This document shows positions 43,535-55,101 of a stretch of 64,000 bases of DNA, piece after piece. The stretch is taken from assembly GCA_023460535.1 (NCBI GenBank), contig JAEWPV010000001.1:1-64000 (forward strand), given 5' to 3'. The stretch comes from Bacillota bacterium. Lineage in GTDB: Bacteria; Bacillota; Clostridia; Oscillospirales; Ruminococcaceae. Both the position numbers and the translations under genes were made by a program. Under the pieces are notes generated by a model. It did no database searches, was not told where the DNA came from, and saw only the letters and a program-made list of their open reading frames with translations. How positions within the stretch are numbered: the first letter of the stretch is position 1; each line of letters starts with the position of its first letter.

Positions 43535-44422
43535 ATGGAAAAAATCAAGAGATTTTGGGGCAAACCTTCTCACGTAGCATACTTGTTCATTGCTCCGGCT
43601 ATGACTTTACTATTTCTCTTTAGCTTTCTCCCGTTATTATCGTCCTTTGTTATCAGCACCTTTGATGTCAGCATGACTTTGGATTCAACAAAGTTCGTGG
43701 GGCTTGGTAATTTCATTGAGGCATTTAAGGATAGCCGATTTTGGAATAGTATGGGTGTTACCCTTAAATGGACAGCAATTGAAATGCCCGCACAGATACT
43801 GGTAGCTTTAGTTTTGGCGGCTTTCATTACGCAAAACACCATTTTTAATAAGTTATGCAGGGCGGTATATTTTCTTCCCATCATCTGTTCGGCCACGGCA
43901 GTTGCTATTATGTGGCGGATGATTTTGCATTCTAACATTGGATATATAACTTATCTTTGCAACTTATTGGGTATGGGCAAGATCAATTTCATGAACAATC
44001 CCGATATAACCTTTTTTGTTATTGTGTTTATGTCGGTTTGGAAAAGCTTTGGTATTTCCACTATAATTCTTGTTTCCTCTATGCAGAACGTGCCGCAAGA
44101 GCTTTACGAGGCTGCCGACCTAGACGGCGCGGGAAAAATTCGAACTTTTTTCAAAATTACCATTCCCAGCATTGCGCCTACCCTTTGGTACATTGTAATG
44201 ACCCGTATGATTGGTTCATTGCAGGTGTTCGATATTGTTTATACAACAACCGGTGGCGGACCCAAGTTTTCGACAGAAACGCTGGTAACCTATGTGTATA
44301 CCAGAGCGTTTGATCTCAACCGAATGGGTTATGCAACCGCTGTATCCGAATGCTTATTTGCTTTTATTCTTATTATCACAGCTGTTCTTTACAGCAGAAT
44401 GCTTAAACAGGAAAAGAATTAG
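43535..44422 (+). CDS. Sugar ABC transporter permease (MalF/UgpA type)
   Basis: A 295-aa permease with six helices. The EAA loop ELYEAADLDGAGKIRTFFKITIPSI (about residues 189-213) contacts the ATPase. Length and N-terminus (AYLFIAPAMTLLFLFSFLPLL) match the UgpA/MsmF group. Second gene of the operon, 12 bases before the partner permease. Confidence 0.92.
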   Translation: MEKIKRFWGKPSHVAYLFIAPAMTLLFLFSFLPLLSSFVISTFDVSMTLDSTKFVGLGNFIEAFKDSRFWNSMGVTLKWTAIEMPAQILVALVLAAFITQNTIFNKLCRAVYFLPIICSATAVAIMWRMILHSNIGYITYLCNLLGMGKINFMNNPDITFFVIVFMSVWKSFGISTIILVSSMQNVPQELYEAADLDGAGKIRTFFKITIPSIAPTLWYIVMTRMIGSLQVFDIVYTTTGGGPKFSTETLVTYVYTRAFDLNRMGYATAVSECLFAFILIITAVLYSRMLKQEKN

Positions 44423-44434
44423 GGGGCAGAGCAA

Positions 44435-45280
44435 ATGTCAAAGAATAAAACTATAAAAAAAGTTCTGGAAAACATAGCGCATCTGCCGGTGTACATTCTG
44501 CTGGCTTTTGTTGTGGCGCTGGTTCTTGTTCCGATTATCTGGATGTTTGCTGGTTCATTTAAGCCGGCACAGGAAATAATGGCGTATCCGCCTACGTTTT
44601 TTAGTACGAGTTTTACATTAGAACATTTTAGCAGACTATTAAGAAGAATATCTATTCTTGATTACACAAAAAACTCTGCTATCTATGCTATTTTTACTAC
44701 AATTCCTTCCGTTTTCATTAACTCACTGGCAGGATATGCGTTTGCCCGGATGCAGTTTAAAGGAAAAAACGTATTTTTCTTGGCGACGCTTTCTACACTT
44801 ATGATTCCGTTTCAGGTTATCATGATTCCTTTGTTCTTAGTTGTTAACAGAATGGGCATGTACGATACCTACCTTGGACTTATTCTTCCTAAGCTTGCAA
44901 ACGCCATCGCCATCTTTATGATGCGTTCGGTATTTGTCAGCATACCAAAGGAGCTGGAAGAAGCAGGCAGAATTGACGGACTCAGCGAATTTGGACTGTA
45001 TTGGAAAATTATGCTTCCGCAGTGTAAAGCTACGATTGTTACTCTGATTGTACTTGGTATTAACGGTGCTTGGAACGACTTAATGTGGCCGTTGCTTGTA
45101 ACGGGTGACACTCGTATGCGTACCTTGGCAAATGGTCTTGCGTTATTTGTTGGAACAGACACCATTGAGTACGGACCGGCGTTTGCGGGTGCGTTAATAT
45201 CGGTGCTCCCGATGTTGCTATTGTATCTATTCGGTCAGCGCTACTTTGTAAAGGGCACGGTTACCAGCGGACTAAAATAG
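44435..45280 (+). CDS. Sugar ABC transporter permease (MalG/UgpE type)
   Basis: A 281-aa partner permease with six helices; EAA loop ELEEAGRIDGLSEFGLYWKIMLP (about residues 170-192), and the GYAFARMQFKGKNVFF loop typical of MsmG/UgpE. RBS GGGGGCAG lies upstream. There is no ATPase gene in this operon, so the importer must use a shared MsmK-like ATPase encoded elsewhere, as known for CUT1 systems of Gram-positive bacteria. Confidence 0.92.
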   Translation: MSKNKTIKKVLENIAHLPVYILLAFVVALVLVPIIWMFAGSFKPAQEIMAYPPTFFSTSFTLEHFSRLLRRISILDYTKNSAIYAIFTTIPSVFINSLAGYAFARMQFKGKNVFFLATLSTLMIPFQVIMIPLFLVVNRMGMYDTYLGLILPKLANAIAIFMMRSVFVSIPKELEEAGRIDGLSEFGLYWKIMLPQCKATIVTLIVLGINGAWNDLMWPLLVTGDTRMRTLANGLALFVGTDTIEYGPAFAGALISVLPMLLLYLFGQRYFVKGTVTSGLK

Positions 45281-45406
45281 TATTCATCCTATACTGTATT
45301 TGATTGTATGATGAAATAAGCTTTTAGACTGCGGCAATGCCGCCCCGGTTGTTTTTAGCGCATTGCGCCTATACGGTGTTGTACGCTTGAAAGGAATGGT
45401 TTTATT

Positions 45407-48294
<2,888 letters not shown>

Positions 48295-48406
48295 TACAAC
48301 CAATTGAATCACATACAGTAATACTTAATCAGATTAATGTGCGGAATTCCAATGTAACGACCTAAGGGGTTTACATGGAGTACCGCACATTTGCAAGGAG
48401 GCAGTG

Positions 48407-49918
48407 ATGTTAAGAGAAACAACGATAAAAAACGGTCGGCTTCGTGGAATTCCCGCAGCCGACCCCAGAATTACTGTATTTCGTGGCATACCGTATGCAC
48501 AACCTCCTATTAACAAACTGCGCTTTCGAGCACCTGTTCCCGCAATGCCTTGGGACGGGGTATTGGAGTGCAAAGAATTTGGTACCATACCAATGCAGGA
48601 TATCCCGGGAGGAGACCCCGACGAGTTCTATGCGAAGGAATGGCATGTCGACCCCGACATCTCAATGGGGGAAGATTGCTTAAACCTGAATGTTTGGACT
48701 CCTGCAAATACACAGGGGGAAAAGCTGCCTGTTTTCGTGTGGATATTTGGCGGAGGATTCCAGTGCGGTTACTCTTCGGAGATGGAGTTTGACGGGGAAC
48801 GCATGGCTAGACGGGGAATCGTAGTAGTAAGCATGAATTATCGCGTCAATATCTTTGGTCTACTCGCACATGAGGAGCTGTCAAAGGAAACACCGAACGG
48901 AACCAACACCAATTTTGGTATGCTTGACCAGATGGCGGCAATGCAATGGGTAAAGGAGAATATAGCGGCTTTTGGCGGAGATGCGGAGAATGTAACCATC
49001 GGCGGGCAATCAGCTGGCGCCGGGTCTGTACTTAACCATATTGCTTCCCCTATGACAGAGGGGCTTTTTCACAAGGCAATCATGCAAAGTGGCGGCGGCT
49101 TAAGAACCAAGGTATTTGTGCCACTAAAGAATAAGAAAGACGCAGAACAGTTAGGAAAAGAGTTTTTTGAATTTGCAGGCATCCGTTCACTGGATGAGGC
49201 AAGAAAAATAAGCGCACAGCAACTGTTCGACGCCTATGTTGCTTTTAGAGACAAGCACGGCTATGTATGCTTTCAACCCTGTGTGGACGGCACCTTTTTG
49301 ACGGAGGATCCCTCGGCTGCGGTGATTAACGGTCACCACAAAGATATACCATATCTCCTTGGTCATACCAGCGGGGAGCAATTCAGCATACCTTCCAGTA
49401 TAAAGGAGTTCAAGGAACTAATTGCGCGCCAGTATCCCGATTGTGCGGAGGAAATACTAAATATAACGAAAGACTATTCCACAGAGCAGATGCAGAATTT
49501 GTTCCGGGAGGATGTGTTTAACGTCAGGGAGCTTGCGAACATCCTGTTCTGCAAGGTTCAGATGATGCAGAATCGGCTCGCACCGTACCTGTATTACTTT
49601 GACCCCGACAGCATCCCGGGGGATGATGCGGGCGCATTCCATTCCTCTGATTTATGGTTTACCTTTGAAACACTAGCAAAATGTAGCCGTCCGTTCCATG
49701 GTAAACATTATGATTTGGCACGACAGATGTGCAACTATTGGACGAACTTTGTTAAAATCGGCAACCCCAACGGAAATGACGCTGACGGAAAACCGATGCC
49801 CGAGTGGGTGCCGTTTTCAAGTGATTCGCCAAACTGTCTGCGCCTAAACGAGAATGAGGTATCCATGCGGGCGGCCGAGAGTCGCCTAGCAAAAATTAAG
49901 TATCGCAAGCATCTATAA
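48407..49918 (+). CDS. Type B carboxylesterase
   Basis: A 503-aa carboxylesterase/cholinesterase-family enzyme. FRGIPYAQPP, GEDCLNLNVWTP and the oxyanion motif IFGGGFQCGY stand before nucleophile GQSAG (Ser202; usual form GESAG). The acid residue is probably Glu in GHTSGEQFS and the His lies in GAFHSSDLWF. ATG 48407 is preferred over GTG 48404 for spacing from AAGGAGG. No signal peptide. Third consecutive hydrolase of the cluster; expected to remove acyl groups from sugars. Confidence 0.87.
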   Translation: MLRETTIKNGRLRGIPAADPRITVFRGIPYAQPPINKLRFRAPVPAMPWDGVLECKEFGTIPMQDIPGGDPDEFYAKEWHVDPDISMGEDCLNLNVWTPANTQGEKLPVFVWIFGGGFQCGYSSEMEFDGERMARRGIVVVSMNYRVNIFGLLAHEELSKETPNGTNTNFGMLDQMAAMQWVKENIAAFGGDAENVTIGGQSAGAGSVLNHIASPMTEGLFHKAIMQSGGGLRTKVFVPLKNKKDAEQLGKEFFEFAGIRSLDEARKISAQQLFDAYVAFRDKHGYVCFQPCVDGTFLTEDPSAAVINGHHKDIPYLLGHTSGEQFSIPSSIKEFKELIARQYPDCAEEILNITKDYSTEQMQNLFREDVFNVRELANILFCKVQMMQNRLAPYLYYFDPDSIPGDDAGAFHSSDLWFTFETLAKCSRPFHGKHYDLARQMCNYWTNFVKIGNPNGNDADGKPMPEWVPFSSDSPNCLRLNENEVSMRAAESRLAKIKYRKHL

Positions 49919-49937
49919 AACAAAAGGAGTGTGAACC

Positions 49938-50780
49938 ATGGGCGTATTACGTTATAATTTTCGTTCCGAAGCCATTGGGATGATGACCGATGTAACAATC
50001 ACCTATCCGTCCGGGCAGTATACCTACTATCCGCCGGATGCCGATGAAAAGGCAATTGGACCGTTTAAAAGAGCGCAAAAGCAGTATCAGCGAGACATGA
50101 AGTTTCAGACAGTTTATGTTTTGCATGGGGGCGGGGACGACGATACCCTGATTCACCGTTATGCAAGACTTGAGTACTTTGCAGACCGAAATAATGTGAT
50201 GACGGTTACGGCTCAGGTTAATGACAGCTTTTTTATCGACACGGAGTACGGTATCCGCTACTACACCTACATCACCGAGGAACTTCCCGCTGTGGTGCAG
50301 TCTTTGTTCGCTTCTTCCCCCAAGAGGGAGGATAATTTCGTGCTGGGGATGGCGATGGGAGGCAATGCCTCTTTGATGCTCGCGATGAAGCGCCCCGACC
50401 TGTATGCCGCCTGTGTGGATCTTTCCGGCGGAATAGGTTGCAGCATAGACAGTGAGTATTTTGTTGAGGCCGTGAAGAATTCGGGCATGAAGAAACTTCG
50501 CAGTGCGTTCAAACAGCCTAATGAGCTGCCGGCATCCGATTTTGATCTGGGCCATTGGGCAGCACTCAATGCAAAAAACAAGGTCACCATGCCTGAGCTA
50601 TATATCGCGGTGGGAGAAGATGACTTTATCCGCGACGTCGTGCGTAAGGACAGAGATGCTTTAAAACGGCTCGGATACAATTTCCACTACGAAGAGGCAC
50701 CCGGCTACGGACATGAGTGGGATTTTTGGGACGAGTACATTAAAAAAGCCTTAAACGAGTGGCTTCCTTTAAAACGATAG
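49938..50780 (+). CDS. Esterase-D-family protein lacking the nucleophilic serine
   Basis: A 280-aa alpha/beta-hydrolase-fold protein close to tributyrin esterase/EstA: VYVLHGGGDDDT, an Asp in AVGEDDFIRD and a His in GYGHEWDFW match the catalytic Asp and His. The nucleophile elbow, however, is GMAMGG: codon GCG at 50352-50354 makes residue 139 Ala where family members have Ser. So it should be catalytically dead as a serine esterase, perhaps a sugar-binding or regulatory protein. AAAGGAG precedes ATG. Fourth and last hydrolase, ended by a long hairpin. Confidence 0.78.
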   Translation: MGVLRYNFRSEAIGMMTDVTITYPSGQYTYYPPDADEKAIGPFKRAQKQYQRDMKFQTVYVLHGGGDDDTLIHRYARLEYFADRNNVMTVTAQVNDSFFIDTEYGIRYYTYITEELPAVVQSLFASSPKREDNFVLGMAMGGNASLMLAMKRPDLYAACVDLSGGIGCSIDSEYFVEAVKNSGMKKLRSAFKQPNELPASDFDLGHWAALNAKNKVTMPELYIAVGEDDFIRDVVRKDRDALKRLGYNFHYEEAPGYGHEWDFWDEYIKKALNEWLPLKR

Positions 50781-50848
50781 CCGTTTACAGACGTGTAGGG
50801 TAATCGCAGTTAGAAATGTCGTTTACTAAGAGATTAGGTTAATAAATC

Positions 50849-50913
50849 AAAGACCTCCTTTCGCTTGAGCCGTGTGGTTTGATAGCACACGGCTCAAGTG
50901 AAAGGAGGTCTTT
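50849..50913. terminator. Long bidirectional terminator hairpin
   Basis: AAAGACCTCCTTTCGCTTGA onward (50849-50876) pairs over 28 bp with 50886-50913 (only one G-U pair), loop of nine bases. It separates the esterase operon from the convergent DinB gene and is much longer than usual terminators. Confidence 0.85.
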
Positions 50914-50936
50914 CTCGAAGTACACAACAATCGCAG

Positions 50937-51461
50937 TCAGTTTGAATCTTCGATTTCGTTGTAGGCATACCAATCAGACTCGGTTAAGCCAATCCCCCTT
51001 AAAATACCGTTGAGATAGCCGATATTGTACATAATATGGCGAATCTGAGTCATAATTACGTCAGCATAGGTCAGGTCTTTTCGCCCGTTAATTACAGGCT
51101 CTGACAATCGGTCGTCGTCAAGGTATGCAAAATAGCAATTGACTTTAACGAATAATATACGGATGTGTTCCTGCATATCCGTTCTTTCAATCAATATCGA
51201 GGGGTCCACCGGATGCTCAAATTCCGGTGGAATCCGCTTATCAAACTCCATGCTTAAAAAGCTGTCGTTACCAAAATCCTCCCGCAGCCAATAATCGATG
51301 AAGTAAGCCACGTGATAAACGTGGTACCAGAATGGGATCCCATGATAATCAGTACACCAGACCTCATCGACACACACATCAACCAATGTTTTTAGCATCT
51401 GCATTGAGGAATCTAGCTGGTTAAATGCAGCAGTTGTAATAACTCGCTGACTGTCAGCCAT
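50937..51461 (-). CDS. DinB-superfamily protein
   Basis: A 174-aa four-helix protein. HVYHVAYFIDYWL (about residues 47-59) and QIRHIMYNIGYLNGIL (about 138-153) supply the three His ligands expected in the DinB/YfiT metal site. Such proteins are thiol- or metal-dependent enzymes of unknown substrate; WHVYH-style first motif here is FWYHVYH. It starts 15 bases after the GH26-like gene, so the two are one unit. No DNA-damage signals nearby, so the name reflects the fold only. Confidence 0.75.
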   Translation of the reverse strand: MADSQRVITTAAFNQLDSSMQMLKTLVDVCVDEVWCTDYHGIPFWYHVYHVAYFIDYWLREDFGNDSFLSMEFDKRIPPEFEHPVDPSILIERTDMQEHIRILFVKVNCYFAYLDDDRLSEPVINGRKDLTYADVIMTQIRHIMYNIGYLNGILRGIGLTESDWYAYNEIEDSN

Positions 51462-51475
51462 TTAATCACACCCTT

Positions 51476-52924
51476 CTAACCGATAACAACAGGTTCAAAT
51501 CGTATGCGAATAGACGGAAGCGAGGTTATGGTCGTGTAATAGTTGTACATCCAATCCTCGCCTTGACAAGAATCGTTTTCGCCCGAAGCGGGAGGGGCAA
51601 AGAGGTTAAGCTGTAATTTAGCGGGTTCTGTAAGCGGTTTTTCATAAAAGGCGGGCATCAGGTCTATTGTTTTTGCATCAGTCGATTTATAAAACCATCT
51701 GCCGTTTATCTCCATTATCAGGTTGTAGGGTTTATCAAACGTTACCTCGCAAAACACGGGGTTGGTTTTAAAATCAAGAGACAGGGCAATTCCGGTGGCA
51801 TCCTCTGCTCCGCCCCAGCGTAGGGTGATGGGAAGCTGCACAGAATCGGTTTCGGTTGTCACGGTAGGCGAAAAGAACGGGTCGCGGATGATCTCTTTGT
51901 AGACCTCCAAAACCGGCTGACGAATGCCTACGTCCTTGTTGTTTGGGTCTTGAATCTCCAGCCCTAATCTGCCTCTGTCGCGGAACTGATAGAATGTGAA
52001 GGCAGTAAGAAATGGGGTAGGGTCATTCTTTACAAGCATGCAGAAGTCTTTAACCATCTCTGCTTGGTCAAATGCGCCGGTCACGTCCCCGTCGGCGTTT
52101 AGTTCGCTCATAACCATCGGCTTAGCGACACCGTCATTCAATGTGCAAAAACGCTGATAACTGCGGCGGGCTAGCTCGTAGATGTCGGACACCAGATACC
52201 GCCGGTGGGTATTACCGCCTCGCTCCGCAACATCATAAGGCCAGCCCCAATGCAAGGCAAGGTACCGGTCCACCGACCAGATGTCCGTGGAGCGTATGGC
52301 CTGCGTAAATTCATCTTCCTTATGCAATTGAGCACTTTCCATATCCTTTATGCCATCGACACATAAAATCGTATGTACATTGGGCGCGTATTCTTTAACA
52401 ATATTGTGAAACCGAACATAAAAATCCGCCACCTCTTGATAGGTACAGCGTTTGTTGAATGAGAACCAATCTCCAGTCGCTTCGTGGTTAATGCGAAACT
52501 GCATCCTGCCAAAGGTTCTAAGATCCTTGGCGATGGCTATCAGCTGCGCATCCGATACATGTGGGTCTATTGTTAGAGTTAAAATAACATCCTGACCATG
52601 TCTGCGGATATCCCGCATACAGGTAAAGGGCTCGCCCGTTTGATCTCCCTCCAACCCTCCGCGGTAGGGGAAGTAATCGTCATAGGGGTAATCCCACTGA
52701 AACTGAATGTCTTCGTTTGCAAACGCAACACTTGCACGTTCTGGGAAGCCTTTGTCAAGTGGATAATAGCAGTACATCAAATTCACCGCACGGTGTGGTC
52801 TGCCTAATGCTTGCAGAATGTAGTCCTGATTGACGTATTCGCCGCGCTCACTTCCGTCACTCAGGTCTACAGCACATTTAGCGCAGCCTAATCGAATCGG
52901 CTTAATTATTACTGTATCTTTCAT
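51476..52924 (-). CDS. Putative glycoside hydrolase, GH26-like TIM barrel
   Basis: A 482-aa protein with no signal peptide. FRINHEATGDWFSF (Glu148) resembles the GH26 acid/base motif HExNGxWxPW, and PMVMSELNADGD (Glu274) fits a nucleophile on barrel strand 7, with IWSVDRYLALHWGWPYDV between them. A beta-rich C-terminal region (about 350-480) could be an accessory domain. Mannanase or xylanase-type retaining activity is a guess from these motifs; the family assignment is not certain. Co-transcribed with the DinB-like gene and facing the esterase operon. Confidence 0.65.
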   Translation of the reverse strand: MKDTVIIKPIRLGCAKCAVDLSDGSERGEYVNQDYILQALGRPHRAVNLMYCYYPLDKGFPERASVAFANEDIQFQWDYPYDDYFPYRGGLEGDQTGEPFTCMRDIRRHGQDVILTLTIDPHVSDAQLIAIAKDLRTFGRMQFRINHEATGDWFSFNKRCTYQEVADFYVRFHNIVKEYAPNVHTILCVDGIKDMESAQLHKEDEFTQAIRSTDIWSVDRYLALHWGWPYDVAERGGNTHRRYLVSDIYELARRSYQRFCTLNDGVAKPMVMSELNADGDVTGAFDQAEMVKDFCMLVKNDPTPFLTAFTFYQFRDRGRLGLEIQDPNNKDVGIRQPVLEVYKEIIRDPFFSPTVTTETDSVQLPITLRWGGAEDATGIALSLDFKTNPVFCEVTFDKPYNLIMEINGRWFYKSTDAKTIDLMPAFYEKPLTEPAKLQLNLFAPPASGENDSCQGEDWMYNYYTTITSLPSIRIRFEPVVIG

Positions 52925-53107
52925 GCGCCACCTCGCTGTTAAATATGTAATTTCGTAATCAATAAAAATGGCAGGATAAGATTACAATTTTACTGTAATT
53001 AAGCTAAATGTAGCATATAAATCATGTTTTTACAATACAATCAGAGCTCATAGTCATTATATGAGATTTTGTGTTCGGCGAAGAAAAAAATACCATTGAA
53101 TGCGGCT

Positions 53108-53137
53108 GTATTCCCTTACCGAAGCATGCCCATACTG
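53108..53137 (+). promoter_or_regulatory. Forespore-type promoter of sigG
   Basis: GTATT (53108-53112), 18 bases, CATACTG (53131-53137), close to the sigma-G pattern (GNATA, 17-18, CATACTA). RNA would start about 25 bases before the ATG at 53169. Also compatible with sigma-F control; no sigma-A promoter is seen here. Confidence 0.45.
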
Positions 53138-53168
53138 AAACTAATCAGTTGAAAAGGGGCTGCTTTCG

Positions 53169-53939
53169 ATGCATATGAACAAGGTTGAAATCTGCGGGGT
53201 AAACACCTCGAAAATCAAGGTACTAAAAGAGGCGGAGAAAGAACGGTTGCTAAAACTGGTGAAACAGGGAGATAAAAAAGCGCGAGAGGAGCTGATTGCG
53301 GGCAATCTGCGTCTTGTACTCTCTGTTATTCAACGGTTTATTAATAGAGGGGAAAACCCGGATGATTTATTTCAGATTGGATGCATCGGTCTCATTAAAT
53401 CGATAGATAATTTTGATATTACGCAAAACGTAAAGTTTTCAACCTATGCTGTTCCGATGATTATCGGGGAAATTCGACGGTATTTAAGGGATAACAATTC
53501 GGTTCGCGTTAGCCGCTCCATGCGGGACATTGCATACAAAGCGATGCAGGTGAAAGAAAAGTTTATCAACGACCACCAGCGCGAACCTAGGATTGAGGAG
53601 ATTGCCAAGCTGATGGGTCATAAACGCGAGGAGGTAGTCCTTGCGCTGGAGGCAATTGTGGAACCGCTCTCTTTGCAGGAGCCGGTATACTCTGACGGCG
53701 GCGATACAATCTATGTAATGGACCAGGTCGGTGATAAAACCGATGATTGGGATTGGTTGGAGGAGATTTCTCTTAAAGAATCGATTGCAAAACTTAGCCC
53801 ACGAGAAAAAAATATCCTTTCATTGCGGTTTTTTGCAGGTAAAACGCAGATGGAGGTTGCCGGCGAGATTGGCATTTCTCAAGCACAGGTATCACGATTA
53901 GAAAAATGTGCGCTGGAAAAGATTAAAAAACAGATATAA
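53169..53939 (+). CDS. sigG: RNA polymerase sporulation sigma factor SigG
   Basis: Late forespore sigma factor. The 256-aa product has NKVEICGVNTSKIKVL (SigG-specific start), region 2 with NLRLVLSVIQRFINRGENPDD and VKFSTYAVPMIIGEIRRYL, and region 4 HTH KTQMEVAGEIGISQAQVSRLEK. ATG 53169 has AAAGGGG upstream; ATG 53175 is a possible start. In Bacillus this gene follows spoIIGA-sigE; here it stands alone with no sporulation neighbours. Confidence 0.95.
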   Translation: MHMNKVEICGVNTSKIKVLKEAEKERLLKLVKQGDKKAREELIAGNLRLVLSVIQRFINRGENPDDLFQIGCIGLIKSIDNFDITQNVKFSTYAVPMIIGEIRRYLRDNNSVRVSRSMRDIAYKAMQVKEKFINDHQREPRIEEIAKLMGHKREEVVLALEAIVEPLSLQEPVYSDGGDTIYVMDQVGDKTDDWDWLEEISLKESIAKLSPREKNILSLRFFAGKTQMEVAGEIGISQAQVSRLEKCALEKIKKQI

Positions 53940-53998
53940 ACGAGCACAAAATGGCTTGCTAGTGACTGAGTTAAGACATAAGAAAATGAATAATCAAG

Positions 53999-54030
53999 TA
54001 AGACCATAGCTTGAATAGGGCTACGGTCTT
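53999..54030. terminator. Bidirectional terminator after sigG
   Basis: TAAGACCATAGC (53999-54010) pairs with GCTACGGTCTT (54020-54030), one mismatch. Lies between sigG and the convergent DMT gene. Confidence 0.7.
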
Positions 54031-54044
54031 GCTTTCTGTTCACG

Positions 54045-54980
54045 CTATGCTTTTACTTTTATCTTACCATCAGTACGATTGAGCCCAATCAAGAGCATTC
54101 CCAATATAACCAACCCTCCACCAAGCCATTGTTGTAACCCTGCTTTTTCATTGAGTATTAAAACAGATAGAACCATAGCAGTAAACGGCATCATACCCGA
54201 AAAGGCGGCCGCGGTAAAGGCTCCACATCGTTTGATTCCCGAATACCAACAGATAAATGCAACTGCAGTAACAAATACCCCATACCAAGCAAGTGCAATC
54301 CATTGTGTTAGACCTATTGTACCAAGCGCAGCCAAAGGGTGTTCAAACAGCGCAGGGATAATACATAAAACAAGCGCGATAGCCGATACGATGGTTGTTT
54401 GAACAATGGGGTTTGTGTCTTGTAGTCCGCGTTTCTCCTCACCCACAGCAAAAATACGGGACAAAATGTTAAAAACCGACTCGCTGGATGCGGCGCACAG
54501 CACCAATATATTACCGAGTAAATGCTTTGTGCTTAAAATGCCGGAAGTGGAGAATACCCCTTGAATTGTAAGTATTCCCAGTACAGTACAAAGAATACCG
54601 ATAATCTTATTTGCGGTAACCCGTTCTCGCAACACGCCCATCGCAAGTATCGCTGTTATGGCGGGGGTTGCGCCGGTAAGAATACCCGCTTCCCCTGCAC
54701 TGGTGTGTAAAAGCCCCTGAATAAGAAACAGACGGAACAGAAATATTCCGCATAAGGCTTGTAAAAAGAGAAAACCAAAGTTGCGCAAGGACATCTGGCG
54801 TAGGTATACCACAAGTGATTTTAAGCACAGTGGAACCAAAATAAGTAATGCGAAAAACATACTGATTGCGGTAATTGTAAAAGCACCGAGCTTATCGGTG
54901 ACGAATCGTGCCGAAATAACGCTTGTTCCAGCCAAAGAGAATGCGCCCAAAAGAAAAAGTATGCCGGTTATTTGTTTCAT
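54045..54980 (-). CDS. DMT/EamA-family transporter (second copy)
   Basis: A 311-aa ten-helix EamA protein. AGTSVISARFVTDKLGAFTITAISMF and the second-repeat sequence IALAWYGVFVTAVAFICWYSGIKRCGAFTAAAFSGMMPF are typical. It stands back to back with a MocR-family gene; this pairing usually means the regulator controls the transporter. Substrate may be an amino acid, amine or vitamin B6-like compound. The ATG is preceded by GGAGATGATT on the minus strand. Confidence 0.85.
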   Translation of the reverse strand: MKQITGILFLLGAFSLAGTSVISARFVTDKLGAFTITAISMFFALLILVPLCLKSLVVYLRQMSLRNFGFLFLQALCGIFLFRLFLIQGLLHTSAGEAGILTGATPAITAILAMGVLRERVTANKIIGILCTVLGILTIQGVFSTSGILSTKHLLGNILVLCAASSESVFNILSRIFAVGEEKRGLQDTNPIVQTTIVSAIALVLCIIPALFEHPLAALGTIGLTQWIALAWYGVFVTAVAFICWYSGIKRCGAFTAAAFSGMMPFTAMVLSVLILNEKAGLQQWLGGGLVILGMLLIGLNRTDGKIKVKA

Positions 54981-55058
54981 TCAATCATCTCCAAAATCGC
55001 GTTGTATTATTTTAGAAGCAGTGGTATAATCATACCGAATTAACTGGTTCCAATAAAG

Positions 55059-55071
55059 AGCCATTATGGCT
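55059..55071. promoter_or_regulatory. Palindrome in the DMT/MocR divergent promoter region
   Basis: AGCCATTATGGCT is a perfect 13-bp palindrome, about 30 bases before the MocR start. TATAAT at 55025-55030 is a possible -10. A MocR-type regulator could bind here; inference. Confidence 0.45.
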
Positions 55072-55101
55072 AAAATAACACAGTGCCAGTTTGGAGAATG
55101 A

